Origin: Symsagittifera roscoffensis
Lineage: Eukaryota > Xenacoelomorpha > Acoela > Convolutidae
DNA length: 64,000 nucleotides
NCBI RefSeq assembly: GCF_963678635.1
Contig: NC_087071.1
Coordinates: 42,796,153-42,860,152 of the forward strand
Reading direction: 5' to 3'
The notes beneath the pieces are model-generated. The model saw only the letters and a program-made list of their open reading frames with translations, did not search any database and was not told the DNA's origin. A program made the position numbers and the translations under genes. How positions within the stretch are numbered: position 1 is the first letter of the stretch; the number at the start of each line of letters is the position of its first letter. This document shows, in pieces, positions 1 through 13,100 of this stretch.

Positions 1-1129
1 GTTAGGTCGACCATACAATACCCCGCGTAAGCGCTGCTTCGAAGACCATCTGATTTTCGGTTTAAAAAAATACATGAAATGTCTGAGTTTTTTTACGAAG
101 CAGCTGATGATCAAATGTGTCAAACGTTTCCTGGTTTGCAATGACAAATCTCGACCATATATCTTTTTTGATATAAAAACTTCATTTTTCCTGTAGTTTC
201 AGTCCTTGGAGTAGTAATGATTGAAGGGTTTAATTCTACAATTTTGTTTGATCTAGAATGGTTCGACTGAACAATGTAAATCTTTTATTTTCTAAAAAAC
301 CTTCCTTTTTACTGTCTATCAAGTCTAAGTGAAAGTACTTTCTAGTTTTTGTTGGATGCAATTTTGCTCCCTATATATCAAACCCACCGACCGGCAATAT
401 CAGAAGAAAGAATTATCTTTGAAAATTTCTTAACATCTTCTTTGCGATATGGAACTTTCAGTATTCAAAACCAACTTGCTGCCAAATTTTAAAACTTTGA
501 CACAGGAGAAGTTTAGTTTCGCAAACCATAGCGAGAACGCAACAAAAACAGCTCTATTAAACGCAATATTAATTAAAAAAATAATTACGCCTCAAATTAG
601 AAAACAATATGTCTACCTCTCGGATTTGATTTTCCACCTACAACGACCAAGAGAATATGAGCAAGCACTATTCACAAAAGAAGCATGAAGTTGATATCAT
701 GAAGTTCTATAAATTGGGGCACAAAATTTAAAGAACCACATGCAATTTGCTACATGTGGTTCGCTGAGATGAGCTGTACAGCTCGTATGTAGGTCGTTTC
801 TCTCGTCGACAAATGATCTAATAAGTTTTTGACGTCCACTTATCCTCTGACAATTACACAAAAATATACTCCAAACGATAAGTGAATTACATATTGAAAT
901 TACATACAAAATTTGCATAACATCGAACATACTTCAAGTTTCCAATTTAACACATTACAACAAACAACAGCGATGATTCTATTCAACGTATACTTTCTTG
1001 TAGGCTTAATTAGGTTTCGGCTACGTTGCTTTTCAGGCACTTCTAACTTGATATCATCTTAATGACGGCTATCGTTTTTTAAACTGTTGTCAGTTTTGCT
1101 GTTGTTTTGATTGCTTTTCGTCTTATTGA
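1..1129. other. No gene recognised downstream of CFAP52
   Basis: This stretch lies 3' of the CFAP52 stop codon. Part of it, nearest 1129, must be the CFAP52 3' UTR, but I see no AATAAA in the minus orientation close to the stop. A 79-codon open frame at 449-688 (plus) has no recognisable domain and is about as long as chance frames in AT-rich DNA. Nothing else is supportable. Confidence 0.4.
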
Positions 1130-4100
1130 TCAATCGGCTGTCATTTGCATCTGGTGTGTTTTGTCCACGAGTGCATCCATATTAGGGGGTACTTTCCATC
1201 TCAGAATGGATCCATCGGCACCCACTGAGACAATGTACTTTAGATCGGGGGAAAATTTAATGGCCATTATGTCAGTTGAATGCCCCTTTCCACAGTGGGT
1301 CACGATGGCTTCGTTGTAGAGCCATAGCTGAAATAAATTAGAGATAGTGTTCAAATCAAATATTATGTTTAATTTTGGAAATCTTGAAAGCCAACAGTAA
1401 GCCTAAGACAGTGGTTCCTAACAATAAAACGGCTTAACTCAGAAACAAACATCAGTTAAATGAATTTATTTAGTTAACAAATGATTAGAAACTAATAATA
1501 TAATATTTCATCATCTCAATATACTGATATGTAGTAATAAAAATTTGACTGATATTAAATTTAATTATTATATTATTATACTTATAATAAAATAAACCGA
1601 TTTTTGGTAGTTTTAAATAAGATAAGTAAATAATTAATTTATGAACCTTGACTAGTTTGTCTCCCCCACAAGTGACGAATATGTAGTTCTCGTGGGATCC
1701 GAATGAGAAGGGACCCACATCCATGCCATTGATGTTGCCGGCAGCCGCGGCCTCAACCTCCCGGATGGGGTGGTTGTCGCCACTCGTGGTCACTTCCCAG
1801 TAGCCGATCTAGAAAAGGGGGTCATACTTTCTCCATAAATTAGTCCAAACTGGAAAGTATTTTTTAAAGTTTTTTTTCGATTAGCTAAAGTTGAGCCAAA
1901 GTTGATTCTATTAAGTTGAGAATCGTTTTTTATTTCGGAGAAAAACATCCAGTAGCCGATCTAGAAAAGGGGGTCATATTTTCTCCATAAATTAGTCCAA
2001 ACTGGAAAGTATTTTTTAAAGTTTTTTTTCGATTAGCTAAAGTTGAGCCAAAGTTGATTCTATTAAGTTGAGAATCGTTTTTTATTTCGGAGAAAAACAT
2101 CCAGTAGACGATCTGGAAAAGAGGCGCATACTTTCTCGATAATTAGTCCAAACTGGAAAGTATTTTTTAAAGTTTTTTTTCGATTAGCTAAAGTTGAGCT
2201 AAAATTGATTCTATTAAGTTGAGAATCGTTTTTTATTTCGGAGAAAAACATCCAGTAGCCGATCTAGAAAAGGGGGTCATACTTTCTCCATAATTAGTCC
2301 TAACTGGAAAGTATTTTTTAAAGTTTTTTTTTCGATTAGCTAAAGTTGAGCTAAAGTTGATTCTATTAAGTTGAGAATCGTTTTTTTATTTCGGAGAAAA
2401 ACATCCAGTAGCCGATCTAGAAAAGGGGGTCATACTTTCTCGATAATTAGTCCAAACTGGAAAGTATTTTTTAAAGTTTTTTTCGATTAGCTAAAGTTGA
2501 GCTACAGTTGATTCTATTAAGTTGAGAATCGTTTTTTATTTCGGAGAAAAACATCCAGTAGCCGATCTAGAAAAGGGGGTCATACTTTCTCCATAAATTA
2601 GTCCTAACTGGAAAGTATTTTTTAAAGTTTTTTTTCGATTAGCTAAAGTTGAGCCAAAGTTGATTCTGCTAAGTTGAGAATCGTTTTTTATTTCGAAGAA
2701 AAACATCCAGTAGCCGATCTAGAAAAGGGGGTCATACTTTCTCGATAATTAGTCCAAACTGGAAAGTATTTTTTAAAGTTTTTTTCGATTAGCTAAAGTT
2801 GAGCTAAAGTTGATTCTATTAAGTTGAGAATCGTTTTTTTATTTCGAAGAAAAACATCCAGTAGCCGATCTGGAAAAGAGGCGCATACTTTCTCGATAAT
2901 TAGTCCAAACTGGAAAGTATTTTTTAAAGTTTTTTTCGATTAGCTAAAGTTGAGCTAAAGTTGATTCTATTAAGTTGAGAATCGTTTTTTTATTTCGAAG
3001 AAAAACATCCAGTAGCCGATCTGGAAAAGAGGCGCATACTTTCTCGATAATTAGTCCAAACTGGAAAGTATTTTTTAAAGTTTTTTTTCGATTAGCTTAA
3101 GTTGAGCTAAAGTTGATTCTACTAAGTTGAGAATCGTCTTTTATTTCGAAGAAAAACATCGAGTAGACGATCTGGAAAATTGTTATTATTTACAAAAAAT
3201 CACAACTCTCGATCTGAAAGCGAATGGAAAAGAAAATGATTAGAAAACCAAATATGTATTGGTATTCATTTAAGGTGAAGACACTTGATGATGATGATGA
3301 CAGCTATTTGACAAATTTGTCGAAACGTAAACGCCAGTTGCCAAAATTCGGTCAATAAATTAAGAGAACTTTTATCAAGGGCTGGATAACCTAGGCCATT
3401 TGTAAAGAGAGAACTATAACATTGACGATGTGAATAGTTGAAATTCTGAAACATAGCAGTAACTTCTCACGACTTCCGGGTTCTTTTTTTGAAAACTGGA
3501 AAAACTAACCTAAAAAACGGCGACAAAACCAAGTTCGACAAATCAATTTTGTAAGAGCTTGATAGATGCAACAGTTATGAATGAAAGTCGAGCAATTTTC
3601 ATTCAAATCACATAAATTTCGGTTGGGTATATACGTTGTGCGTTTTAGGCTGGATTACACTTCGGCTGGTTTGTTCACACTCGGTTACCTTTCTGTCGCT
3701 GCCACTGGTGATGACCTGGAACTCCCTTGGGTGGTAGCAGACACACTCGAACAGCGAAGACGCCTGCAGCATCACTGACCGCGTGAACGTCCTAAACAAC
3801 AACAACAGTTGCACAGTCGAAGAACGATTTAAAACTCAAGGTCAATAGTAGGCAAGGGACAGCGAAAAACAAGTAATTAAATAACTTCTCTTCAAGAAAT
3901 TGTCGACTAAAAATTTTTTTTTGCAATTTTTATTTTAAAAATGAACATTTACCTAAGATATAAGAACGATTCAGGCTCCACAAACTACATTCACTTCTTT
4001 TTCATAACTAACAGATTAAAATGAAATTTTGGTCAAAAAATCATGATTCAAGAAACATTAGCTTAAAATTTTGGGAGCAAACAAACAGCACAAACAGCAT

Positions 4101-7100
4101 CATCATTAGAAATACACGAAGTTATCATAAGCACTATCAAAGGTTTGCTATAAACTAAAACCAAAATGAAATACAAAAAATTGAAAAATGAGAATATAAA
4201 AATGGATACACAAATTACACAGAAGCGAAGAGGAGCATCGCACCACTTGCGATATAACACAGACATAGCAATGCAATCTAGCAGAAAGAAAATGAAACAA
4301 AAGCCACAAAATCGGAAAAAATTGCTGGAATGATCTTTATTTTGACGAAAACATATCCACAAACACATTAACTGGCGTATGAAAAATACTCAGACACAAT
4401 AATTGAGCGGTAGCTAAGCCGATAAAATTTGGTTAGAACTCCGTGAGCAAAATTGTTTTCAATCGAAAACTTTTGAAAAAATTTTTATGCTCCCCTCCGG
4501 AAACACACAAAAGCATAAAATCTATTTTTCATTTAAATCGCCGCTATTAGGTCTTTTCCTCGATAAAGCATAAGCCAAAACAATTAAGGCCAAGCAAAAA
4601 TTTTAAGCAAAAAAAAATTACAAAGTTAACAACGTTACAAATTACAGTAACAAATTGTAACTCTTTCATTAACATAAAAATTTATACAAAATTCCGAAAA
4701 AAAAACAATTACGCGACCAAGCACTAGCAGACACACAACATGTCGACAATTATTGAAACGGAAAATTTCTTTTTTATTTAAAGAACAACAAGTTCTAGCC
4801 AGAGTCGAACATAGGACCTTTACCACCTCAGGCATAGTATTTTCTCAAAAACCATGTGTGCCAGAAACCTACGATAGTTTGAATTTAATTTAAGCCAAGC
4901 TTTCATATGATTAAATATTTTGAAAAAAAATCCGCAATGCGCAACTAAGCCGATAAAACACAATCAGACAAACGAAAGGCCGAAAATGTTTTTGAAAATG
5001 TCGAACGATGCCGTCCCAGGCCGAGTTGTTACCTCTGTAACAGGTTTGCCGCAGAATCAAAGAAAGCAATTCTTTATCATTCTCAGGAGTACTGATATAA
5101 CTTCTTAAAAGTACTGTCAGTAGTAGCGGTAGACCGGTAGTTTAAATTAAATTTTGAAGAATTTGAGCATGAAAGCACGTAAATGAAGTCTACTGAATCA
5201 ATGAGTTTGTTAAAAAATTTTGTTAACCCAAAAAAGTCTTTATTCCGATTTTCTAACGCTTGCTAAATGGCAAGCGTAATTATTTATGAAAAATTTTAAC
5301 AAAATTTCAAATTCAGTATGAAAAAAGTTTGTAATTTGGTATACTCACTCTAGATTCCACACAATACAAGATCCATCAGTTGAGGCTGATATGCACTCTC
5401 TGTCGTCCATCTTCAGCTTAATGGCGGTGATCTTCCCTCGGTGTTCCTTCAGCGCCTGCTCGAACACCTGCACAACACGTGAACACAAATTAGTGAACAC
5501 GTTTAGTGAATATTTCGGCTAATTTAAAAGTCGGAACTTCAATAAAAATATTTAAAAATTGTGTTTATGTCCTTTTTCAAAACGTGCGAACTTTCAAACC
5601 ATAAAGTATTTTTTTCTTGCTATATTTTACCAAATAAAGCATTTGAACTTTATACAAAATTTCACTAATATGATTATCTAATCTAACTTCTTAAATTACA
5701 ATTTCAAACCAAAGGGTTACATCTAAAAAACGGTGCTTGAGGGAAATACTTCAAGGAAAAAATACTGAAATTGATGATACACGTTTGGTACTACTAGACA
5801 ATGCGCTAAAATGATGATTAAATGTGCGACCACGACAGTTGGATCTTTTCGAAGATAAACCACTTGAAACAATGAAAAAGAAAATTGCAAAATGTGCATC
5901 ACCATATTGTACTGATATTATTAACGATATAATACCCAAATTGTATCGATATAAATTTAGGCAACAAAGTATATCTGTTTAGAGGAGTATATGCGAAAAG
6001 ACCCTGATTGATTTTTAATTCCTTCGATGATTAATAGCTTACCGGAAATTGCTGATCGAAACGTACAATACAATACATGGGTTTAAAAAGAACATGAGTA
6101 AGGGCAGTAAAACTCGAGGAACCTAGCCAACAGACAAATATAAAAGCGCAACTGAGCTCCAGAAAACCAAAAACTGATTATTCGAATTATCATCAAAAAA
6201 ATATATATATATATGGCCCCAAAACTTTTAGAATTTCAAAAAACATCTACGATTGAAGCTTTATATTTGAATTTGTATTTTTATTATTATTGAAGAAGAG
6301 CATATAATTTGCCAACCATTTGAGGGAGGAACTTGATGTGAAATCGAAAATAAATCAAACGTTACACTCTTTTTCATTTTCATCGCTCCCTTTCTTTTTA
6401 TTTCTTTCTCCACTCCTCCCAACCCCCCCCCCCCCCATAACTCACTAAACCATCAGTTTTTTTGTTCTAATGAGGAGTTTTATAAGGCTGGATATGAATG
6501 ACAAAATATTTTCAACAAAATAGAAAGAGCTCAGCCAAAAAATAAATTTGAACGTGAACCATTTTTCGAAATTTTTACTGAAAAAAAACGACCTACATAT
6601 AATATTATCTTTCACTGTCCATTTGATTGTCTATCTTAATCGATTTATAAAAACCTTATGGGTATAGATTTGTTTGAACGCCCCCCCCCCCCCTCGAGGA
6701 TTCGAACCCCTCACCAACCAAGGGGTCTCCCTTGGGTATAAAGTAATGATAGCCATTTTTGGCTGACCAACCTTAAAATTTTTTAAGGCGCCAATATATA
6801 TTAATTTTGAAGTGCGCGCGCCAAAAAAGCCAATTTTTTGTTCAAAATTTTCCAAAAAATGCCCATAAACGGCAATTTTGACCCGTTTTTTTTAATTTAC
6901 CTCTAGCGCAAATTTTTTTTTTCAAAATCGGCTTTTCATAGAGTTTTTGGAGCGCTCGAAAAAAAAACAATTTAGTCGCGGCGCTTAATAAAAAAAATTT
7001 AAAAAAAGATCGACAAAGTTTTCAAAACTGTCCCCCTTGAGAAAATCCTGGATTCACCCCAGCTGATAATGTCTGACTTAATCAAGTATTATAATCTTAG

Positions 7101-10100
7101 CAAACAAAAAATAGTTCGTTACTTGCAGGCTCAAATAAATAGAAATTATCAATTTATACAAGAAACAAATTCAAATCAAAATCAAATACAGCGATCAAAA
7201 CTGTTAAGTCGTCAATGACATTCAAAGTGTTTTACCTGTTTGGAAGCATTGGCGATGTTCCACACTTTGACTGTTCCTTCCCCTCCCCCGGAGATGACTC
7301 GTCTGCCGTCATTGGTGACTGCTACTGCAGTCACTTCGTGTATATGAGCACTCGCGATCTCCCAGCACATCTTGCCCGACTGGGGGGCAAACGCCTTGAT
7401 AGTCTTGTCACTCCAACCTGGAAGAGTAATACTGTCTCGATAAACCCATCAGAATCTAGAAAACCCCAAACTAAATTTTTTTCTTAGTAAAATCAAACAA
7501 GCTAATTACAAACCCATTAGAAGCCTAAGAAAAAACTTCGAATGGCTCCTCCGGGATTCGAATCCCCCTCTACCCCTAATGAGTGACTGGCTAACCAGAA
7601 ATAATGAGGTCTCCTGTGTTCTATCGATTTGTCGGCGCGATTTCGAAAATTACTATTAGAACAAAAAGATAAAACAATCACGCCTCTCGACCGGGATTCG
7701 AACCCTTGAACTCCTGGTTGTGGCCTACCAGAGATGATGAGATCTCCAGGCTCCTTGATGCAGATTCCGTTGCACCACATGTTGGCCACTTTGATCCTCA
7801 GCAACTCCCTGTTAGTCTCAGTACTCCACACTCGGATGTCTTCTTTCGAACACGTCACGAACAGGGCACTGCTCTGGCTGCAAACAGGAAGCAAATTAAA
7901 AACAAACGCAGAAAACAAATGAGCTATAAATAAAGAAGCGAACATCAAGCACGTAAGTTTTACGTCTAGTTTGTTTCTAAGAGCCCCGCATTGTGAAAAA
8001 AAAATGTTAATTATGATTTCACCTAAAATGTTAGCAGCAATAATACTGTAATTAAATTTATTTGAAAGCAAAAACAAAAAAAAACAGATTTTGATTATCT
8101 GAAAAACCATAATTCGAAGTTCATCAAGGACTGTGGTGAAAAGTATCCCTATAATAATTGTTTCCAAGTTTAATATTGTTCTGGTTTTTATCTGAAAATT
8201 TTGTTACAATTTCTAATGTCATTTTGAAATAATTCTGGCTATCAGATTACTCATTTTCTTAGCAATTATCATGAGAAAAATATTGACAAAAAAAAAGAAA
8301 AAATGATCCAGCTAATATATATCACAACTTACTACCAAACGAATTATAAACACAGAAAATGAAACAGTTTAACCATTACTAAACAATCAGTACATCTACC
8401 TGGGGAAGCAGACGTCTCTGACTTCGTCCGTGTGTGAAGTGACTATGGCCTCAAAAGAGAGGTCAGGGTAGACGAACTTGTACACATTGCATGCACTAGT
8501 GCCCACAAAGAACTGGTGTCCCTTTTTCCTCAGACACAGTGACGTCACGCCCCCGTCCACCTTCACTGACCTAGGTCAAATTACAACAGATAACCAATTA
8601 TCAAATTATAATACAAGAACTGCCATCGACGAAATACAGAACTTAATAAGCTTTTACAACTATCTGATATCATTGAAAAACCTAGTTATTTTCATTTGTT
8701 TTAATCCACTCTTGAAAAATAAGTTTAGGATTACGCTTGCTAATCGCAAAACGTAACGATAGGGAGTGTTTGCCTTGAGCATAGCTGTTTGATAATCAGG
8801 ACAGTTTGTTTTTGGCCAGCTCAGATCAACAGGGTTACTTACCGAAACACTGTTTTAATGGTCGCAAATACAACTTTCTAATTTCGGATGCTAAGAAAAT
8901 CTGCTCTTCTCCAGTTTCACAACTATTTCTGGAAATCGATTCCCGAAAGCCTGTTTCAAATCACATTTGATATTCGAAACAGATAAAACGTGTAGGCTTG
9001 AACATGTGAACAGATTTTTTCATTTTTTTTTTCATGAAAATTGCCCTATGAACAATGTCTACACAAAATTTTTCATAATTGTATTCTTTACGAGGAGGCA
9101 GTAGACTGAGAAATAGCCGGAAAAAAAGAAAAACTCACTTCACTTTTCCCATAATGTCCCCCTTGGCGCCTGGTTTCATCTCGGCCACAGTCCCGTCGCC
9201 TGCTCCCACTAACAGGTGTCCATTGGCCAGCAGGGCCAGACTACTCACTCCCAGAGAGAACAGATTCTTCTGGGGGAACCGACCTGGGTTCTTCTTGTCA
9301 CCTGGTAAAAGAGTTTTATACAAAAAAAAAACACTTATCGGTACTACAGGTACTAGGACCAGCAGTGATTGACTCGCACCTTGACTAGCACCTACAGTGC
9401 TTCAAACATATTTTGAACGTGAAAAAAAGCTTTCTAGACTATATACAAAAAAAAGATATTTAAGGCAACCGTAAAAATAGACAGCGACCATCCAAGCCGA
9501 TTTTCTAGTTCAAACAGAAATGGTCATACTTCCAAAACTACTAAACTTTCGATTTTTGCACTTTTAACTCAAAAACATTCTCATGCGCGAAGGACCGAAA
9601 ACGCGCAAACAATTTCTACTGGTCAGCTTCCTCTAAGTAGCGCCGAATTCATTTATGTTCCAGCTTACTTCTTAGCGCTTTTAGCACAAAGGCGAATTTG
9701 CGCATCACAAACACAAGCAAAGAAGTAACTGTTAAAAACAAGCACAAAAAAATGAAACAGAGGCCAGTAGCACTTCGCATACACAAGCAAAAATATCACC
9801 GATAACGCTGCTGGGAAAAACTGAATGAAAAAACTTTGATTCTACATAATTTCTCAAGTGACACAAGCCAATTATGACGCATTAGCAGTACCCGTCAGTT
9901 TCAAAAAAGAAAATTATCAAGTAGCATGCATCAATTTATAGAGCGGACGCAATTTAACTAGTATACGAAAAAGTTCATTAAAAACATCCGACCCTGTCCA
10001 GGTTCGAACCCTCTGATTCTGTTGCGCGTCTAGTTCTCTACCGCTACGCTAAAGATCAATGATACCATGAAGCTTAAGTGCTATTTGTAATATAACAGTC

Positions 10101-13100
10101 TACGTCAATGTCGCTGTAATTGAGAGCTGATCATTGATCTTATGCACATACTGCAATAAAAGAACACTTTCAAAATGAACACTATTATTTGCGACTGAGG
10201 TTTAAAAAAAGAGAGTTCAAACTATTACACAAGCTTTGCTTGCGTAAAAAAACATAAAAACTAGGAAAAAAACTCTGCTAGGTTCTGGAATCAAACCCCC
10301 GAGTTCGAGATTACAAATCACCCATCCTTAGCGTCTTTGCGATAGTCACTTGACAATTTTCAAACATTAGCCATCAAAAAACCAAATACAAAAGTATAAC
10401 TAATATTTAATGCAGGAAAAGTAAACCAGACTAGGGGTCCAGTCATATCTGGAGGTATCATGATATTAAATCAACTGATGCGAAAAAAAAGCGTAACTTT
10501 CGAAGGTTTGGCAGGGTAGTTCTATAGTATTTCAAAAATTCCCGAAAACTGGTCAAAACTTCAATATGAGACTATTTATGTTTTTTTTCCACAAAAATAA
10601 GGGCACAGCCAGTTTCATTCATGCGGAGAGAATTCCTAACACCAGTTTTCTTGATCTCAGATTTTTCGCAGGTAGTTTTCGCGAAAAAGAATGTTTTCGA
10701 AGAAACCATCAACAATTCAAAATTTGGGCATTTTCAAAGGCCATAACTATTTTCGACAAAAACAAGGGCGTAGCAGCGTTGGTAGGGAGATCCAAATAAT
10801 AATTTTTAAATTGAAGTCTTAATCTGACATATGATAGGGTAATTTTTGAGAAACTGAAAAACAAATCAAAAAGTGGGTCAAAATTCTCCCCATTGAAAGT
10901 TTCGAGAGCCTTCGGGTACGGTGAAAAGAAACTAGCGGAATATACGGCACACAGGGGAGTAGCCGGTTTTCCAGCCATTTCGTGAAAATAATGGTGCCAC
11001 CAAAAAAAGCACCAATATTTGCGACTTAGGTTGAAAAAAGTGGACTTCGTATTCAGACATTACGCTACCTTTGTGAAAACACTGAATTCTGATTAGCTGA
11101 CATAAATTTCGCGCACGAGGGATTTTCTTATGAATTATTGCGATTACCTTGCAGATTCACCATCAGCACATCTCCACTGAGAGTTCCAGCGAAGAAGTGT
11201 TTGTCTTCCGACTCCACCTGCAAAGAAATAAAAACTTCAACTTCTCATTTGTTTCTAAGACTTTTTTCTTTTTCAAATGCGAATTTGTAATAATGAAATG
11301 TTAATCACTTTGTTCAATTGTTTCAAAAGTTAAACACGCTGAAAATTTAATGCGTTACAAACACATGTTGCCTTCATGTTTAACCCTTTAAGACCCTCGT
11401 TGCAGCATAAAATTGATGCTCATGTGAGGATGGGAGAGGTTGTTTCTTGTTCGTTTCTAAATTGAGAAGTTCAATTGAGCTTAGAATGGATATAATTTCA
11501 AGGACAATTAAGAATTACCAAAACCATTAGAAATCACCAATTTAGCGCAAATTTTTGTCGTTTTCACGGATTCACGCTCAAAAATCTAATTCGAGCGCTT
11601 GTAACAAACAACTTCAACTTTACTTTATTTGAGCTAATTTTATTTTAAAAAATTTCAAAAATACACAAAAGAATAATCAACAAATATTTCCACCAATTTT
11701 GATTTATTTATCACAGAAAGAATGCAGTGTTAATAAAACTATTGTCATTAATTGCATGGTAGTTTGAGGTGGTCAAACCTACTGCACCGAAAATTGACCT
11801 AATTCTAAGGAGCTAAAAACTTTTTAAACGTTTTTATAAGGAATAAAAACTTTTAAACCTGTAGATTTTTCTCAATAACTTGACTTTTTGATTATTTCAT
11901 CTTTCAATGTCTGTGAACAATCTTTTTTCTACTTATCACATTTTTTGGACACTAATGACAATAATTTCAAGTATAACTTAATATGCATTAACAGAAGGGC
12001 TATCTATTCTCATGCGGAAAGAACTGAATACGCGAAATTCTCAACCAATCAATGCCCTTTAAACGGTCCAAAAATGACCAATTTTATCGCTTACTTTCTT
12101 TGCATCAAACTTATGAATAATAATTTCTGATAGGCTGACAAAATTTTTCGCGATCGGTCCTACGCTCGGGAGAATTCCCCCACCCCCATTAACAGGGATG
12201 CTTAGGAGATGATAATGAACTTAGGGTGACCTCTATGCAGAGGTACTGTCGTTTGATCTTCTGGGTGTCGATGTCCTCTGGTTTGATCTTCCGATTCTTC
12301 CTGTCCAGGGTCCACACACGTAGATTGCAATCGCCACCTTCACAACAGAGCAAGAAGAATGATAATTTATTATAACCTGCTCACTTGGTATAAAACATAG
12401 CTTACACAAAATCAGCATTCGCAAGGGTGATTGACGAGCTTTTCGGATTTTTTATTCATATATTAGTTTTTGGTTCTATTAATATATGGCTCAATTATAA
12501 TTCAACTATCTCATTGAACGAAAAACAAAATAACTGCTCAAGAGTTGAAACAAATCCAACGTGAACTTAAACAGTATTCAAAGTAAATTTAACCCCGACA
12601 GAACAGTAAAAAAGGACATGGCGGGTTCTGAAAACGTTGCCCGATATTAAAATGTTAATACATTTTCAATATATACAAAGTTTTGTAAAAAAAAAACCTT
12701 AAGAATCGAGAACTTTAAATCATTATGTCAGTGATCATAACAGCACATACCTGTGATGAAAGTGTCGTCTGAGTGGTTGCTGTACTTGAGACAGGTGACC
12801 AGTCCGGCACTGGACAGGGCAGCTGCTGCTCCACAGATGGCCTCATGCGTTTCCAGGTCCCACACCACAACACTGAAATAAGTATAATAAAGCAATTTTG
12901 GAGAAAAAAATATACTTTAATCTCTTTTAAAGTTTTTCTCAAGAGGCGATCAAAAGTTAGGAAGAAAAACATTTGGACCACTCAATAACGCATATTTTGC
13001 AACAAATACGTATAATTTGTTGCAAAAAATCAGTTTTCAGTCACTTATCTAAAACATGAGATCTAAAAAGGTCTCCTCTTATACACCGTCAAACTCTTAA

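Noticed and set aside
449-688. A 79-codon plus-strand frame next to CFAP52
   Set aside because: No family resemblance and length expected by chance in AT-rich sequence.
1796-3175. Regular repeats suggestive of a CRISPR array
   Set aside because: Eukaryotic intron; units are contiguous 151-bp tandem copies without unique spacers.
9995-10066. A tRNA gene on the minus strand
   Set aside because: Box A and box B are present but the acceptor stem does not pair and the segment recurs within a longer repeat, so it is tRNA-derived.
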